Positions 22,792-30,750 are shown, numbered from the stretch's first letter. The stretch: 41,138 nucleotides of DNA from Bacteroidaceae bacterium (GCA_024693505.1 JAILKU010000085.1:1-41138); one strand, 5' to 3'. The notes: generated by a model not told the origin, from the sequence alone. Translations and numbers: made by a program.

Positions 22792-24174
22792 CTATTTTTT
22801 CCAGTAGGCTTCGATTTCCTCAAGCGTCTTGCCCGTTGTGTCGGGGACGTAACGATACATGATCCAGAGGTAGGGCAGGCACATCAAAGCAAACAGGAAG
22901 AACGTACCGGCAGGGGTGAGGCTCTCGAGCATCCAGGGCGTAAGCTGCCCGATGAGGTAGGTGCCTACCCAGAGGGCCAGGCCTGCAACCGACATGGCAA
23001 GGCCGCGCACCCGGTTGGGATAGATCTCGGACAGCAGCACGAAGACGACGGCACTGATGGAAATGGCCGTGCAGAAGACATAGAGGAGGAAGAACGTCAG
23101 CATGAAACCTGCGGGCAGGCTGGTGAACGGCAGGAAATAGATGCCGATCATCAGCAGGCAGACAATCATACCGCCCACGCCCCACCATACGAGCTGCTTG
23201 CGTCCCACGCGGTCGATGATCAGCAAGGCTAGGATGGTTGTCAGCATATTAACCACTCCGACGAGCACAGTCGGGAGGAGAGGATTGGCGAAACCGGCAT
23301 TTGCAAATATCTTGGGTCCGTAGTAGAGCACGGCGTTCACGCCCATGAACTGACCGAGGATGGCGATGGCGGAACCGATGAGCACGGCCCGGAAGACACC
23401 TTTCTCCAGCAGCGCCTTCCACGGCGTCCTGACCTCGCTGGCCACGGAGGCCTTGGTCGCCTCGAGCTCAGCCCGGGCCTCTTCGGACGAACCGAAGATG
23501 CGCCGCAGTATCTCCTGCGCCTTGTTGCTCCGTCCCTTTACGACCAGCCAACGCGGACTCTCGGGGATAAACAGGATGGCCAGCAGGAAAAGCACGTCGG
23601 GCAACGTCTCGCAACCCAGCATACCGCGCCAGTACTCGCCGTTGAACATGCGGTCGGTCAGCGAGGTCCCGGCAGAGTCGACGAGGGCTCCCCTCAGGAT
23701 AAGATAGTTGACCAGGTAGGCCAGCAGGAAGCCCAGGGTGATGAAAAGCTGATAGAGCGAGACCATCGTGCCGCGGACTCGGGCGGGGGAGACCTCCGAG
23801 ATGTAGATTGGCGACACGATGGAAACGATTCCTATGCCCACTCCACCGACGATGCGGTAGGCAATGAGGTCAGGGAAACCATTGCACACAGCGCAGCCAA
23901 CGGCCGAGACAGTGAACAACAGAGCCGCGATGAGCATCGTCAGCCGGCGCCCCAGAAAGTCTGAAAGCATGCCGGCTACGAGCACTCCGGCTATGGAGCC
24001 GATAAGGGCGCAGCCCACATACCAGCCCTCCAGTCCCGTGGACAGGCCGAATTGCGCCTTCACGATCTCCGTCGTTCCGGAAATGACAGCCGTGTCATAT
24101 CCGAAGAGAATGCCGCCAAGGGCAGCCACGAAGGCGAGGAAAACGACGTAGCCCCTGGTCTTCTGATGATTCAT
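22792..24174 (-). CDS. Sugar-porter-family MFS transporter
   Basis: I chose the ATG at 24174 (MNHQKTRGYVVFLAFVAALGG); 460 residues. Twelve membrane segments are expected. Sugar-porter signatures are present: GGILFGYDTAVISG in TM1, DFLGRRLTML after TM2, PESPRWLV at the end of the first half, DRVGRKQLVWWG after TM8, LSEIYPNRVRG after TM10 and the C-terminal PDTTGKTLEEIE. This is the XylE/glucose-galactose symporter type, probably a proton-coupled inner-membrane sugar importer. It lies 54 nt downstream of the DUF1080 gene and upstream of the GH110-like gene, so galactose or a related hexose is a reasonable substrate guess. Confidence 0.87.
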   Translation of the reverse strand: MNHQKTRGYVVFLAFVAALGGILFGYDTAVISGTTEIVKAQFGLSTGLEGWYVGCALIGSIAGVLVAGMLSDFLGRRLTMLIAALLFTVSAVGCAVCNGFPDLIAYRIVGGVGIGIVSIVSPIYISEVSPARVRGTMVSLYQLFITLGFLLAYLVNYLILRGALVDSAGTSLTDRMFNGEYWRGMLGCETLPDVLFLLAILFIPESPRWLVVKGRSNKAQEILRRIFGSSEEARAELEATKASVASEVRTPWKALLEKGVFRAVLIGSAIAILGQFMGVNAVLYYGPKIFANAGFANPLLPTVLVGVVNMLTTILALLIIDRVGRKQLVWWGVGGMIVCLLMIGIYFLPFTSLPAGFMLTFFLLYVFCTAISISAVVFVLLSEIYPNRVRGLAMSVAGLALWVGTYLIGQLTPWMLESLTPAGTFFLFALMCLPYLWIMYRYVPDTTGKTLEEIEAYWKK

Positions 24175-24228
24175 GCTGCGAAAGGACAAACAGGTCTGTT
24201 GTGCTGAGGCCTATGGCGTCGGCCTTTG

Positions 24229-24999
24229 TTACATGGGCCGTATCCAGATGTTGCGGAAGCTGATGGCCTTGCTGGGGTCGCCGTGCATCTGCAGGCGGAT
24301 GGGGCCGTCGCCGTGCTTGCGCACCTGGGGATGGCCGATGTACTCGGTTGTACCGCGTATCTGGGTGTGGTTCTGCAGCACGATGCCGTTCTGGATAACG
24401 GTTACGAATGGGGGATAGAGGTAGGTGCCGTCCTCCTTGAAGACGGGAGCCGTATAGATAATGTCATATACGTTCCACTCGCCGGGCTTGCGCATAGCGT
24501 TCACCAGGGGGGGCGTCTGCTTGTAGATACTGCCCGTCATGCCGTTCATGTAGGTCTCGTTCTTGTAGCAGTCCAGAATCTGCACCTCGTACATATCCTG
24601 CAGGAAGATGCCGCTGTTGCCGCGTGCCTGGCTCTCGCCCTGTATGTCGGATGGCACGCACCACTCGATGTGCAGCTGGAAGCTGCCGAACTTCTGGCGG
24701 GTCAGGATATCACCCTTGCTCTTGTCCACGGTCATGATGCCGTTCTTCACAATCCAGTCGGCAGCCTCGCCCTTGGAGTTTTGCCACTTGGAAAGGTCTT
24801 TTCCGTCGAAGAGCACGATGGCGTCGCTGGGCGCTGTGTTCGTCTTGATGTCGCCGGGAGTCACTACTTTGGGCTGCGGTGTCCAGAACTCGGTCATGCC
24901 GGGCGTCATTGCTTCGGGTTCGGGATACTCCTTTTCCTGTGCACTCAGGCTGGAGGCGCAGATGAGCGCGGCAGCCAATAGAATCTGATTCTTTTTCAT
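24229..24999 (-). CDS. DUF1080 (3-keto-disaccharide hydrolase-like) secreted protein
   Basis: 256 residues with signal peptide MKKNQILLAAALICASSLSAQ. The body matches the DUF1080 / 3-keto-disaccharide hydrolase jelly roll: IVLFDGKDLSKWQ, FGSFQLHIEWCVP, GNSGIFLQDMYEVQILD, GEWNVYDIIYTAP, and the final IRLQMHGDP ... FRNIWIRP. Some members cleave 3-keto-glycosides, others only bind; the sequence does not say which. It is periplasmic or exported, next to a sugar transporter and a beta-helix glycosidase, so a part in sugar release is plausible. Confidence 0.82.
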   Translation of the reverse strand: MKKNQILLAAALICASSLSAQEKEYPEPEAMTPGMTEFWTPQPKVVTPGDIKTNTAPSDAIVLFDGKDLSKWQNSKGEAADWIVKNGIMTVDKSKGDILTRQKFGSFQLHIEWCVPSDIQGESQARGNSGIFLQDMYEVQILDCYKNETYMNGMTGSIYKQTPPLVNAMRKPGEWNVYDIIYTAPVFKEDGTYLYPPFVTVIQNGIVLQNHTQIRGTTEYIGHPQVRKHGDGPIRLQMHGDPSKAISFRNIWIRPM

Positions 25000-25014
25000 T
25001 GTTTATTTAGTTTA

Positions 25015-25056
25015 ATGGGAGTTATGGGAATTTATGGGAATTGATGGGAGCTATGG
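25015..25056. repeat. ATGGGA word repeat overlapping a stop codon
   Basis: Five words ATGGGAGTT, ATGGGAATTT, ATGGGAATTG, ATGGGAGCT, ATGGATT at 9-10-nt spacing. The last words overlap the stop codon (25051-25053) of the minus-strand DUF4831 gene; the rest fill the 51-nt gap to the next gene. Confidence 0.6.
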
Positions 25057-26124
25057 ATTATCCATAACGTCCTTCGTGCCGCCCGTGGACTGGAAGAAGG
25101 TGACGCGCGTCGTGGTCTTCTTGTCGAAGAGTGTGTTGGCCAGAATCTCCACAGTGCCGAACTGGCCCATGGGTGTTTCAATGCCGGCAAGCGTCTTTTG
25201 TCCGTAGGTAACGGTGAGCTTCATGCGCGCCGGCACATTATAGAATACGCCGCGCTCCAGTTTCTCCTTCTTCTTGGCGGTCTGCTCGTCGGGCTTGGCC
25301 TCGGGCAGCGACTCCATTCGCTCCACGCTGATATAGACGGGTTCGCCGGCCAGGTCGTCGGCATCCACCACACCCAGCTTGCGGGAGAAGCGGAAGAGCA
25401 GGTCGCGCTCCGTCTCCTTCGTGGGGTCGTAGATGAGGGAGAAGACCTCGGTGCTGGTCTGTTTCGTGCCGCTGAAGAGCGACTGCAGGGCGCTTGTCTG
25501 CTGGTCGAGCTGCTCGAGCATGAGCTTCAGCTGTGCGCCGTCCTTGGGTGTATTGTCGGCCTCACCCTTGATGAGGGCGTTGCGGCTCTCGCGCAGGTCG
25601 TAGATCTCCTGGGCACACAGCTCGGCCATCTTGGCCGTACTGCCGGCGGCCAGTATCTCCTGCGTCATGAAGCTGCGCGGATTCACCGGCTCGGGACCCT
25701 TCTCTCCTTGCGGCAGGGGGGGCAGCACTTCCTCCTCCACCTCGGTATTGATGCCCAGCAGCAGGCCGTCGCGGCTCAGTCCCACCAGGGGGGCCACCGT
25801 CTTGCTCTTTATCTTGATGCTGAAGGCCTTCTCCTTGTCGGGCTTGCCGAAGGGCTCCATCGTGACGTTCAGCAGCTCCCATTCGGTGCTCTCAGCCTGT
25901 GGAACGCCTGTCAGTCGCAGGTAGCGCTCGGCATACTTATTGAAGTCTCCGGGTCGCGTAACGGTCTTCTGAGCCGTCACGGTAATGCGCACGGCGGTGC
26001 GGGGCAGGAAGTAGGAGATGCCCTCCAGGGTACTGCCCGGCACAAAGTTCTCCACCACGGTCTGCGCCTGCGCCGCGAAGGCAGCGGCAAGCAGCATGGC
26101 ACATACGGTTATTCTCTGTTTCAT
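25051..26124 (-). CDS. DUF4831 family exported protein
   Basis: 357 residues; signal peptide MKQRITVCAMLLAAAFAAQAQ. It fits DUF4831, a Bacteroidales family of unknown function: GISYFLPRTAVRITVTAQKTV, KYAERYLRL, and a C-terminal beta section ending GTVEILANTLFDKKTTTRVTFFQSTG. The middle is helical and charged. Its ATG overlaps the nnrD stop as ATGA (26121-26124), so it is cotranslated with that gene. No enzymatic motif is visible. Confidence 0.8.
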   Translation of the reverse strand: MKQRITVCAMLLAAAFAAQAQTVVENFVPGSTLEGISYFLPRTAVRITVTAQKTVTRPGDFNKYAERYLRLTGVPQAESTEWELLNVTMEPFGKPDKEKAFSIKIKSKTVAPLVGLSRDGLLLGINTEVEEEVLPPLPQGEKGPEPVNPRSFMTQEILAAGSTAKMAELCAQEIYDLRESRNALIKGEADNTPKDGAQLKLMLEQLDQQTSALQSLFSGTKQTSTEVFSLIYDPTKETERDLLFRFSRKLGVVDADDLAGEPVYISVERMESLPEAKPDEQTAKKKEKLERGVFYNVPARMKLTVTYGQKTLAGIETPMGQFGTVEILANTLFDKKTTTRVTFFQSTGGTKDVMDNP

Positions 26125-27020
26125 ATCTTGTCGTTTATTTGATTCTTCTGGTTATGCAGTTCGCGGAAAGCTTCCGGCAGGTGGCGCGTAATGTCGCCGG
26201 CCAGCATGCACTCCTGCCCCATCTCCCGCGCAGCCAGGTCGCCGGCAGTGGCGTGGAGCCAGACGCCCAGCAGGGCAGCATCGCGCACCGGGTATCCCTG
26301 AGCCAGCAGACCCGTGATGAGGCCCGTCAGCACATCGCCGCTCCCGGCCGTAGCCATCCCTGCATTCCCGCGCAGACAGACAAAGACCTCGCCTTCGGGC
26401 ATGTAGATGCGGGTGGGGTGCCCCTTCAGGACGATGATGAGATTGCGTGCCTTTGCCAGGTTGGCAGCGGCCTTCTGCATGTCGGGTGTGCCCAGGTTGA
26501 AGCCGCGCCCGAGGGTTTGCATCTCGCCCGTGTGGGGCGTCAGTATGCAGCGATTCTGCAGAGCTCCGGCCAGCCGGGTATTGATGGACAGCAGACGCAG
26601 GGCGTCGGCATCCAGCACCATCGGCAGCCCGTCGATTTTATTATGCATCACATAGGCCGCTAAAAGGGCTTGCGACAAGGGTCCCTGGCCAATGCCCGGC
26701 CCGATGCCTATGGCCTGGAAACCGTTTAGGGTCTGAGCCAGAGCCGTTGACTGAGGCATCATGCGGTCTACGAAGAGGCAGGCCTCGGGCACCCGGGTCT
26801 GCAGGATGATGCGGTTTTCCTCCTGGGTGTGCAGCGTCAGCTTACCGATTCCGCTGCGCATGCAGGCCTCGGCCGCCAGCACGGCACAACCTGCCATGCC
26901 CGGAGTTCCGGCCACCAGCAGGGCATGCCCCATCGTTCCCTTGTGGGCATCCTCGGGCCGTTCTTTCAGCATTCCGGCCATTTCCGAAACGCCCAAAACT
27001 ATTCCTTTTTCTGCATTCAT
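26121..27020 (-). CDS. nnrD: ADP/ATP-dependent NAD(P)H-hydrate dehydratase (stand-alone NnrD domain)
   Basis: 299 residues with ribokinase-like fold motifs: HKGTMGHALLVAGTPGMAG, AIGIGPGIG, VLDADAL, LTPHTGEM, LKGHPTRIY, and NAGMATAGSGDVLTG, which contains the catalytic Asp. It dehydrates damaged (hydrated) NADH/NADPH. Many bacteria, including Bacteroides as I recall, fuse an NnrE epimerase in front; here only the dehydratase half is present. The ATG at 27020 sits only 4 nt beyond the -7 box, so the proximal promoter would give an essentially leaderless message, unless Met at 26981 (MAGMLKE) is used or the distal promoter drives it. It is divergent from hpt, a familiar neighbourhood in this order. 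Confidence 0.87.
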   Translation of the reverse strand: MNAEKGIVLGVSEMAGMLKERPEDAHKGTMGHALLVAGTPGMAGCAVLAAEACMRSGIGKLTLHTQEENRIILQTRVPEACLFVDRMMPQSTALAQTLNGFQAIGIGPGIGQGPLSQALLAAYVMHNKIDGLPMVLDADALRLLSINTRLAGALQNRCILTPHTGEMQTLGRGFNLGTPDMQKAAANLAKARNLIIVLKGHPTRIYMPEGEVFVCLRGNAGMATAGSGDVLTGLITGLLAQGYPVRDAALLGVWLHATAGDLAAREMGQECMLAGDITRHLPEAFRELHNQKNQINDKI

Positions 27021-27024
27021 GCTG

Positions 27025-27056
27025 CAAAATTACGATTAAACGAACGATAATGCAAA
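27025..27056 (-). promoter_or_regulatory. Proximal promoter of nnrD
   Basis: Minus strand: TTTG (27056-27053), 20-nt spacer with TCGTTCGTTTAATCG, TAATTTTG (27032-27025). It lies inside the left 96-bp arm and mirrors the hpt proximal promoter. Confidence 0.75.
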
Positions 27057-27120
27057 TAAAAAGGCGTTTTTATTTTGCTTATCTGAGTGAAAGTAATTTA
27101 AAAGCTTTGCCTTAAAGGTA
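27025..27120. repeat. Left arm of the 96-bp inverted promoter repeat
   Basis: Compared with the reverse complement of 27512-27607 there are 92 identities in 96 positions and no gap; all four differences are transitions. The arm begins exactly at the -7 box of the proximal nnrD promoter and ends exactly at the -7 box (TACCTTTA) of a distal one. It contains a hairpin with AAATAAAAA / TTTTTATTT arms. Confidence 0.9.
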
Positions 27121-27143
27121 GTGCAAACCGAGCGAAATACAAA
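27113..27143 (-). promoter_or_regulatory. Distal promoter of nnrD
   Basis: Minus strand: TTTG (27143-27140), 19-nt spacer with TTTCGCTCGG, TACCTTTA (27120-27113; last base departs from TAnnTTTG). A transcript from here would carry the whole 96-bp arm as its leader. Confidence 0.5.
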
Positions 27144-27197
27144 ATAAATCCGAATTTATTTTTATTTCCGAGGTGCAGCCTACCTTCGACCGTAGGT

Positions 27198-27229
27198 CAA
27201 AATTACGATTAAACGAACGTTAATGTAAA
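27198..27229 (-). promoter_or_regulatory. Decayed third promoter copy facing nnrD
   Basis: The -7 box TAATTTTG (27205-27198) and adjoining bases are identical to the proximal nnrD promoter over 22 nt (27198-27219 against 27025-27046). The -33 position reads TTTA instead of TTTG. It looks like an older duplicate of the same promoter. Confidence 0.4.
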
Positions 27230-27295
27230 TAAAACCGGCGAATTTATTTCTTTCCCGAGCGAGCGTACTCTCGAACGAAGTCCAAAGTTAGTTTT

Positions 27296-27361
27296 GCAAG
27301 ACCCGGGTGTAATTTTTGCAAGACCCGGGTATAATTTTTACGGAACCCGGGTCTAGTAAAA
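27296..27361. repeat. Three-unit 22-bp array (ACCCGGGT family)
   Basis: Units start at 27296, 27318 and 27340. Units 1 and 2 begin GCAAGACCCGGGT and end AATTTTT; unit 3 is ACGGAACCCGGGTCTAG plus A-rich tail. The core ACCCGGGT is a perfect palindrome. It is related to the array at 4730-4773, which shares CGGGTCTAG and a TAAA half. Confidence 0.75.
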
Positions 27362-27385
27362 AAAGAGGTACGGCATAGGGACCGG

Positions 27386-27451
27386 AAAACAACGCCGTTG
27401 TTTTGGCAAAACATCGGTGTAGAAAAGGCAAAACAACGGCGTTGTTTTACA
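27386..27451. repeat. Three-unit 22-bp array (AAAACAACG palindromes), copy 2
   Basis: Units start at 27386 (AAAACAACGCCGTTGTTTT), 27408 (AAAACATCGGTGTAGAAAA) and 27430 (AAAACAACGGCGTTGTTTT). It is nearly identical to copy 1 at 20866. It sits in the middle of the 616-bp nnrD-hpt gap, between the two 96-bp arms. Apart from the promoters, arms and arrays listed, I see no gene in 27021-27636. Confidence 0.8.
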
Positions 27452-27487
27452 GGAAGGAGCGGTTAAGCAAATTAAAACAAAGTTTTA

Positions 27488-27519
27488 TTTGCATTATCGC
27501 TCGCTTAATCGTACCTTTA
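27488..27519 (+). promoter_or_regulatory. Distal promoter of hpt
   Basis: TTTG (27488-27491), 20-nt spacer CATTATCGCTCGCTTAATCG, TACCTTTA (27512-27519). The spacer is identical to that of the proximal hpt promoter, so the two are tandem duplicates. Confidence 0.5.
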
Positions 27520-27607
27520 AGGCAAAGCCTTTAAATTACTTTCACTCAGATAAGCAAAATAAAAATGCCTTTTTATTTGCATTATCGCTCGCTTAATCGT
27601 AATTTTG
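27512..27607. repeat. Right arm of the 96-bp inverted promoter repeat
   Basis: Inverted partner of 27025-27120, same length, 92/96 identical. It runs from the -7 box of the distal hpt promoter to the -7 box of the proximal one. The arms are separated by 391 bp. Outside the arms the flanking bases differ and show no target-site duplication. Confidence 0.9.
27576..27607 (+). promoter_or_regulatory. Proximal promoter of hpt
   Basis: TTTG (27576-27579), 20-nt spacer CATTATCGCTCGCTTAATCG, TAATTTTG (27600-27607). The hpt ATG follows 30 nt after the -7 box. Confidence 0.78.
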
Positions 27608-27636
27608 TCCCAAATTTCCCAAATAACAATTGTATT

Positions 27637-28176
27637 ATGCAGAAAATACGTGTTAAAGACAAGGATTTCGCGGTATCGATACCCTGGGAGAAGATACAGG
27701 CCGAAGTAAGGCGCGTGGCCCGGCAGATCAACGAAGACTATGCCGGGCAGACACCTGTCTTCCTGGCCGTGCTGAACGGCTCGTTCATCTTTGCCGCCGA
27801 CCTGCTCAGGGAGATCACCCTCCCCTGCGAGATATCGTTCGTGAAGCTGGCCTCGTACCAGGGCGTCAACACCACGGGCCAGATACGCGAGCTGATAGGG
27901 CTGAACCTGGACCTCACCGGACGGCCCGTCATCATCGTGGAGGACATCGTGGACACGGGCCTGACGATGGCCCACATGCTGGAGACCCTGCGCAAGCAGA
28001 ATCCCGGCAGCATAGACATCTGCACCCTGCTGCTGAAGCCGGGCAAGCTGCAGGTAGACCTCGATGTGCGCTACTGCTGCCTCGAGGTGCCCAACGACTT
28101 CCTGGTGGGCTACGGACTGGACTACGACGGACTGGGCCGCAACAGCAAGGACATCTACACACTGGCTGAGAACTGA
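27637..28176 (+). CDS. hpt: Hypoxanthine (guanine) phosphoribosyltransferase
   Basis: I chose the ATG at 27637 (MQKIRVKDKDFAVSIPWEKI); 179 residues, normal for bacterial Hpt. An upstream frame start at 27565 is inside the promoter. The PRPP-binding loop VEDIVDTGLT is at residues 101-110, and LNGSFIFAADL and the C-terminal FLVGYGLDYDG are typical. It salvages hypoxanthine and guanine to IMP and GMP with PRPP in the cytoplasm. It opens a plus-strand run: adk follows 32 nt later, then obg. Confidence 0.93.
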   Translation: MQKIRVKDKDFAVSIPWEKIQAEVRRVARQINEDYAGQTPVFLAVLNGSFIFAADLLREITLPCEISFVKLASYQGVNTTGQIRELIGLNLDLTGRPVIIVEDIVDTGLTMAHMLETLRKQNPGSIDICTLLLKPGKLQVDLDVRYCCLEVPNDFLVGYGLDYDGLGRNSKDIYTLAEN

Positions 28177-28208
28177 ACAGAATATAGTATTAAAACAAAG
28201 GTAAAAAG

Positions 28209-28784
28209 ATGAAGAACATCATTATCTTCGGTGCACCGGGCTCAGGCAAGGGCACCTACAGCGATCTGATTGTAAAGAAGTACGGAATGGGCCACATCAG
28301 CACGGGCGACGTGCTGCGCGCCGAAATCAAGAACGGTACGGAGCTGGGCAAGATAGCCCAGGGCTACATCGACCAGGGCCAGCTCATCCCCGACGAACTG
28401 ATGGTGGACATCCTGGCCAAGGTATATGACCAGCAGCCAGCCGGACGGGGCGTCATCTTCGACGGCTTCCCCCGCACCATTGCCCAGGCCGAGGCCCTGA
28501 AGAAGATGCTCCAGGAGCGCGGTCACGACATGGGTCTGATGATTGAGCTCGTCGTGGAGGAGGACATCCTGATGGCCCGCCTGCTGAACCGCGCCAAGGA
28601 ACAGGGACGCGCCGACGACAACGAGGAGACCATCCGCAAGCGCTTCCAGGTCTATCACAGCCAGACGGCTCCCCTGGCCGAGTGGTTCGAGCGCGAAGGC
28701 ATGCGCCACACCTTCCGCTGGGCAGAGCACCCCAGTCTGGAGGGCATGATGGAGGAAATATACAAGCTGCTGGACCAGCAGTAG
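28209..28784 (+). CDS. adk: Adenylate kinase (short-LID type)
   Basis: 191 residues. P-loop GAPGSGKGT at 8-16, HISTGDVLR for the NMP-binding site, FDGFPRT, and a short LID rather than the long zinc-type LID (RADDNEETIRKRF). It interconverts ATP, ADP and AMP in the cytoplasm. It lies between hpt (32 nt) and obg (56 nt), a conserved Bacteroidales arrangement. Confidence 0.95.
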   Translation: MKNIIIFGAPGSGKGTYSDLIVKKYGMGHISTGDVLRAEIKNGTELGKIAQGYIDQGQLIPDELMVDILAKVYDQQPAGRGVIFDGFPRTIAQAEALKKMLQERGHDMGLMIELVVEEDILMARLLNRAKEQGRADDNEETIRKRFQVYHSQTAPLAEWFEREGMRHTFRWAEHPSLEGMMEEIYKLLDQQ

Positions 28785-28787
28785 GAG

Positions 28788-28803
28788 CCCCCCCTTGAGG
28801 GGG
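28788..28803. repeat. CCCCC-TTGA-GGGGG hairpin after adk
   Basis: Arms CCCCC (28790-28794) and GGGGG (28799-28803) with a TTGA loop, 4 nt after the adk stop and 37 nt before obg. No U-tract follows, so it is more likely a processing or attenuation element, or a copy of the C/G word repeat common in these genomes, than a full terminator. Confidence 0.4.
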
Positions 28804-28840
28804 AGAGAGGAATAGCGTTAGGAAAGACTAATAGTAAGAG

Positions 28841-30007
28841 ATGGAAAGCAACTTTGTTGACTACGTAAAGATATGCTGCCGCTCGGGAAAGGGCGGAAGG
28901 GGCAGCGTCCACATGCACCGCGCCAAGTACGTGCCCCTGGGCGGACCGGACGGCGGTGACGGCGGACGCGGAGGCCACGTCTATCTGCGCGGCAACCACA
29001 ACTACTGGACCCTGCTCCACCTGCGCTACGAGCGGCATGTCTTTGCCGGACACGGACAGAACGGCGGCAAGAGCCGAAGCACGGGAGCCGACGGCGAGGA
29101 CAAGTACATCGACGTGCCCTGCGGCACCGTGGTCTATAATGCCGACACGGGCGAGTACATCTGCGACGTGACCGAGGACGGACAGGTGGTGATGCTGTTG
29201 AAGGGCGGCCGCGGAGGACTGGGCAACTGGAACTTCCGCACCGCCACCAACCAGGCACCCCGCTTCGCCCAGCCCGGCGAACCGATGCGCGAACTCACCG
29301 TCATCCTGGAGCTCAAGCTGCTGGCCGACGTAGGCCTGGTGGGCTTCCCCAATGCCGGGAAGAGCACCCTGCTGAGCGCCGTCTCCAGCGCCCGCCCCAA
29401 GATAGCGGGCTACCCCTTCACCACGATGGAGCCCAGCCTGGGCATCGTCTCCTATCGCGACGGGCAGTCGTTCGTCATGGCCGACATCCCGGGCATCATA
29501 GAGGGCGCCAGCGAGGGCCGCGGCCTAGGACTGCGCTTCCTGCGCCATATCGAGCGCAACAGCCTGCTCCTCTTCATGGTGCCGGGTGACACGGACGACA
29601 TACGGCGCGAGTATGAGATTCTGCTGGGCGAGCTGCGCCAGTTCAACCCCGAACTGCTGGAGAAACAGCGCGTGCTCGCCATCACGAAGAGCGACCTGCT
29701 CGACGAGGAACTGCAGCAGCTCCTCTCGGCCGACCTGCCCACCGACCTGCCCACCGTCTTCATCAGCGCCGTAACGGGCTACGGCATTGCGCAGCTGAAG
29801 GACATCTTGTGGCAAGCCCTGAACAGCGAGAGCAACAAGCTGGCCGCCATCACCAGTCAGGAAAGCATCGTTCACCGCAACAAGGACCTCTCGGCCCTGC
29901 AGCAGGAACTGGAGGACGAAGGCGAGGACGAGGAAATCATCATCCTGGACGAGGACGAGATAGAAGACGTAGAGGACATAGAAGAAGACTGGGAGGACGG
30001 GGAATGA
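28841..30007 (+). CDS. obg: Obg/CgtA GTPase
   Basis: 388 residues. The glycine-rich Obg fold is at 1-158 ([31 protein letters not shown]). The GTPase domain has G1 GFPNAGKST at 168-176, G3 [16 protein letters not shown] near 214, G4 TKSDLLD and G5 ISAVTG. The last 40 residues are a strongly acidic tail ([20 protein letters not shown]) in place of the C-terminal OCT domain. It is essential for ribosome (50S) maturation and stress response. Its TGA overlaps the pgeF ATG as ATGA at 30004. Confidence 0.95.
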   Translation: MESNFVDYVKICCRSGKGGRGSVHMHRAKYVPLGGPDGGDGGRGGHVYLRGNHNYWTLLHLRYERHVFAGHGQNGGKSRSTGADGEDKYIDVPCGTVVYNADTGEYICDVTEDGQVVMLLKGGRGGLGNWNFRTATNQAPRFAQPGEPMRELTVILELKLLADVGLVGFPNAGKSTLLSAVSSARPKIAGYPFTTMEPSLGIVSYRDGQSFVMADIPGIIEGASEGRGLGLRFLRHIERNSLLLFMVPGDTDDIRREYEILLGELRQFNPELLEKQRVLAITKSDLLDEELQQLLSADLPTDLPTVFISAVTGYGIAQLKDILWQALNSESNKLAAITSQESIVHRNKDLSALQQELEDEGEDEEIIILDEDEIEDVEDIEEDWEDGE

Positions 30008-30750
30008 GCGACTTCCTGCTTCGATACCCGTTTCCCGAAGATGAGGTAACCGCCTTCTCCACCCTGCGCAACGGCGGGGTAAGCACAGGCGTTTATGAAT
30101 CGCTCAACGTAAGTCCTACAAGCGGCGACCAGCCCGATAACATCCGGGAGAACCGCCGTCGCCTGGCCGATGCCCTGGGCATCTCACCCGACCGCTTTGT
30201 CATCCCACACCAGAACCACGGGACCGAGGTGCGCTTCGTCAGCGAACCCGTCGAGCTTGAGGGCGTAGATGCCCTCATCACCCGGCAGACGGGTCTCTGC
30301 ATCTGCGTCAGCACCGCCGACTGCATTCCCATCCTGCTCCACGACCCTGCCCACCATGCTGTGGCCGCCGTACACTCCGGCTGGCGCGGCACGGCGAGCC
30401 GCATCGTGCAGATCGTCCTTCGCGCCATGCAGGAGCAGCTGGGCACCAGGCCGGCCGACGTACAGGCCGCCATCGGGCCGGGCATCGGGCTGGAGGCCTT
30501 CGAGGTGGGCGACGAGGTTTACGAAGCTTTCCGCCAGGCCCGCTTCCCGATGGAGCAGGTGGCGCGTCGCATGGAGAAATGGCACATCGACCTCTGGCAG
30601 GCCAACCGCATCCTGCTTCAGGAGGCCGGCGTGGAACGCATCCACTTGGCAGCAGTCTGCACCTACTCCCAGCACGACCGCTTCTTCAGCGCACGACGTC
30701 TGGGCCGGAAGTGCGGACGCATAATGAACGGCATAATCCTAAGGCGATGA
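30004..30750 (+). CDS. pgeF: Peptidoglycan editing factor / polyphenol-oxidase-family protein
   Basis: I chose the ATG at 30004, which overlaps the obg stop; 248 residues. The three metal ligands of the YfiH/LACC1 family are in place: H72 in HQNHGTEV, C107 in [10 protein letters not shown]124 in [23 protein letters not shown] and [12 protein letters not shown] are also typical. In E. coli the protein removes wrongly incorporated L-serine from peptidoglycan precursors; related proteins act on purine nucleosides. Its neighbour hpt would suit purine work, and its M23 and murF neighbours would suit cell-wall work. Its stop overlaps the next ATG as ATGA. Confidence 0.9.
   Translation: MSDFLLRYPFPEDEVTAFSTLRNGGVSTGVYESLNVSPTSGDQPDNIRENRRRLADALGISPDRFVIPHQNHGTEVRFVSEPVELEGVDALITRQTGLCICVSTADCIPILLHDPAHHAVAAVHSGWRGTASRIVQIVLRAMQEQLGTRPADVQAAIGPGIGLEAFEVGDEVYEAFRQARFPMEQVARRMEKWHIDLWQANRILLQEAGVERIHLAAVCTYSQHDRFFSARRLGRKCGRIMNGIILRR

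Noticed and set aside
27025-27607. The 96-bp inverted arms as terminal repeats of a MITE or small transposon
   Set aside because: No target-site duplication outside the arms, no coding remnant, and the arm edges coincide with promoter -7 boxes, so a promoter duplication explains them better.
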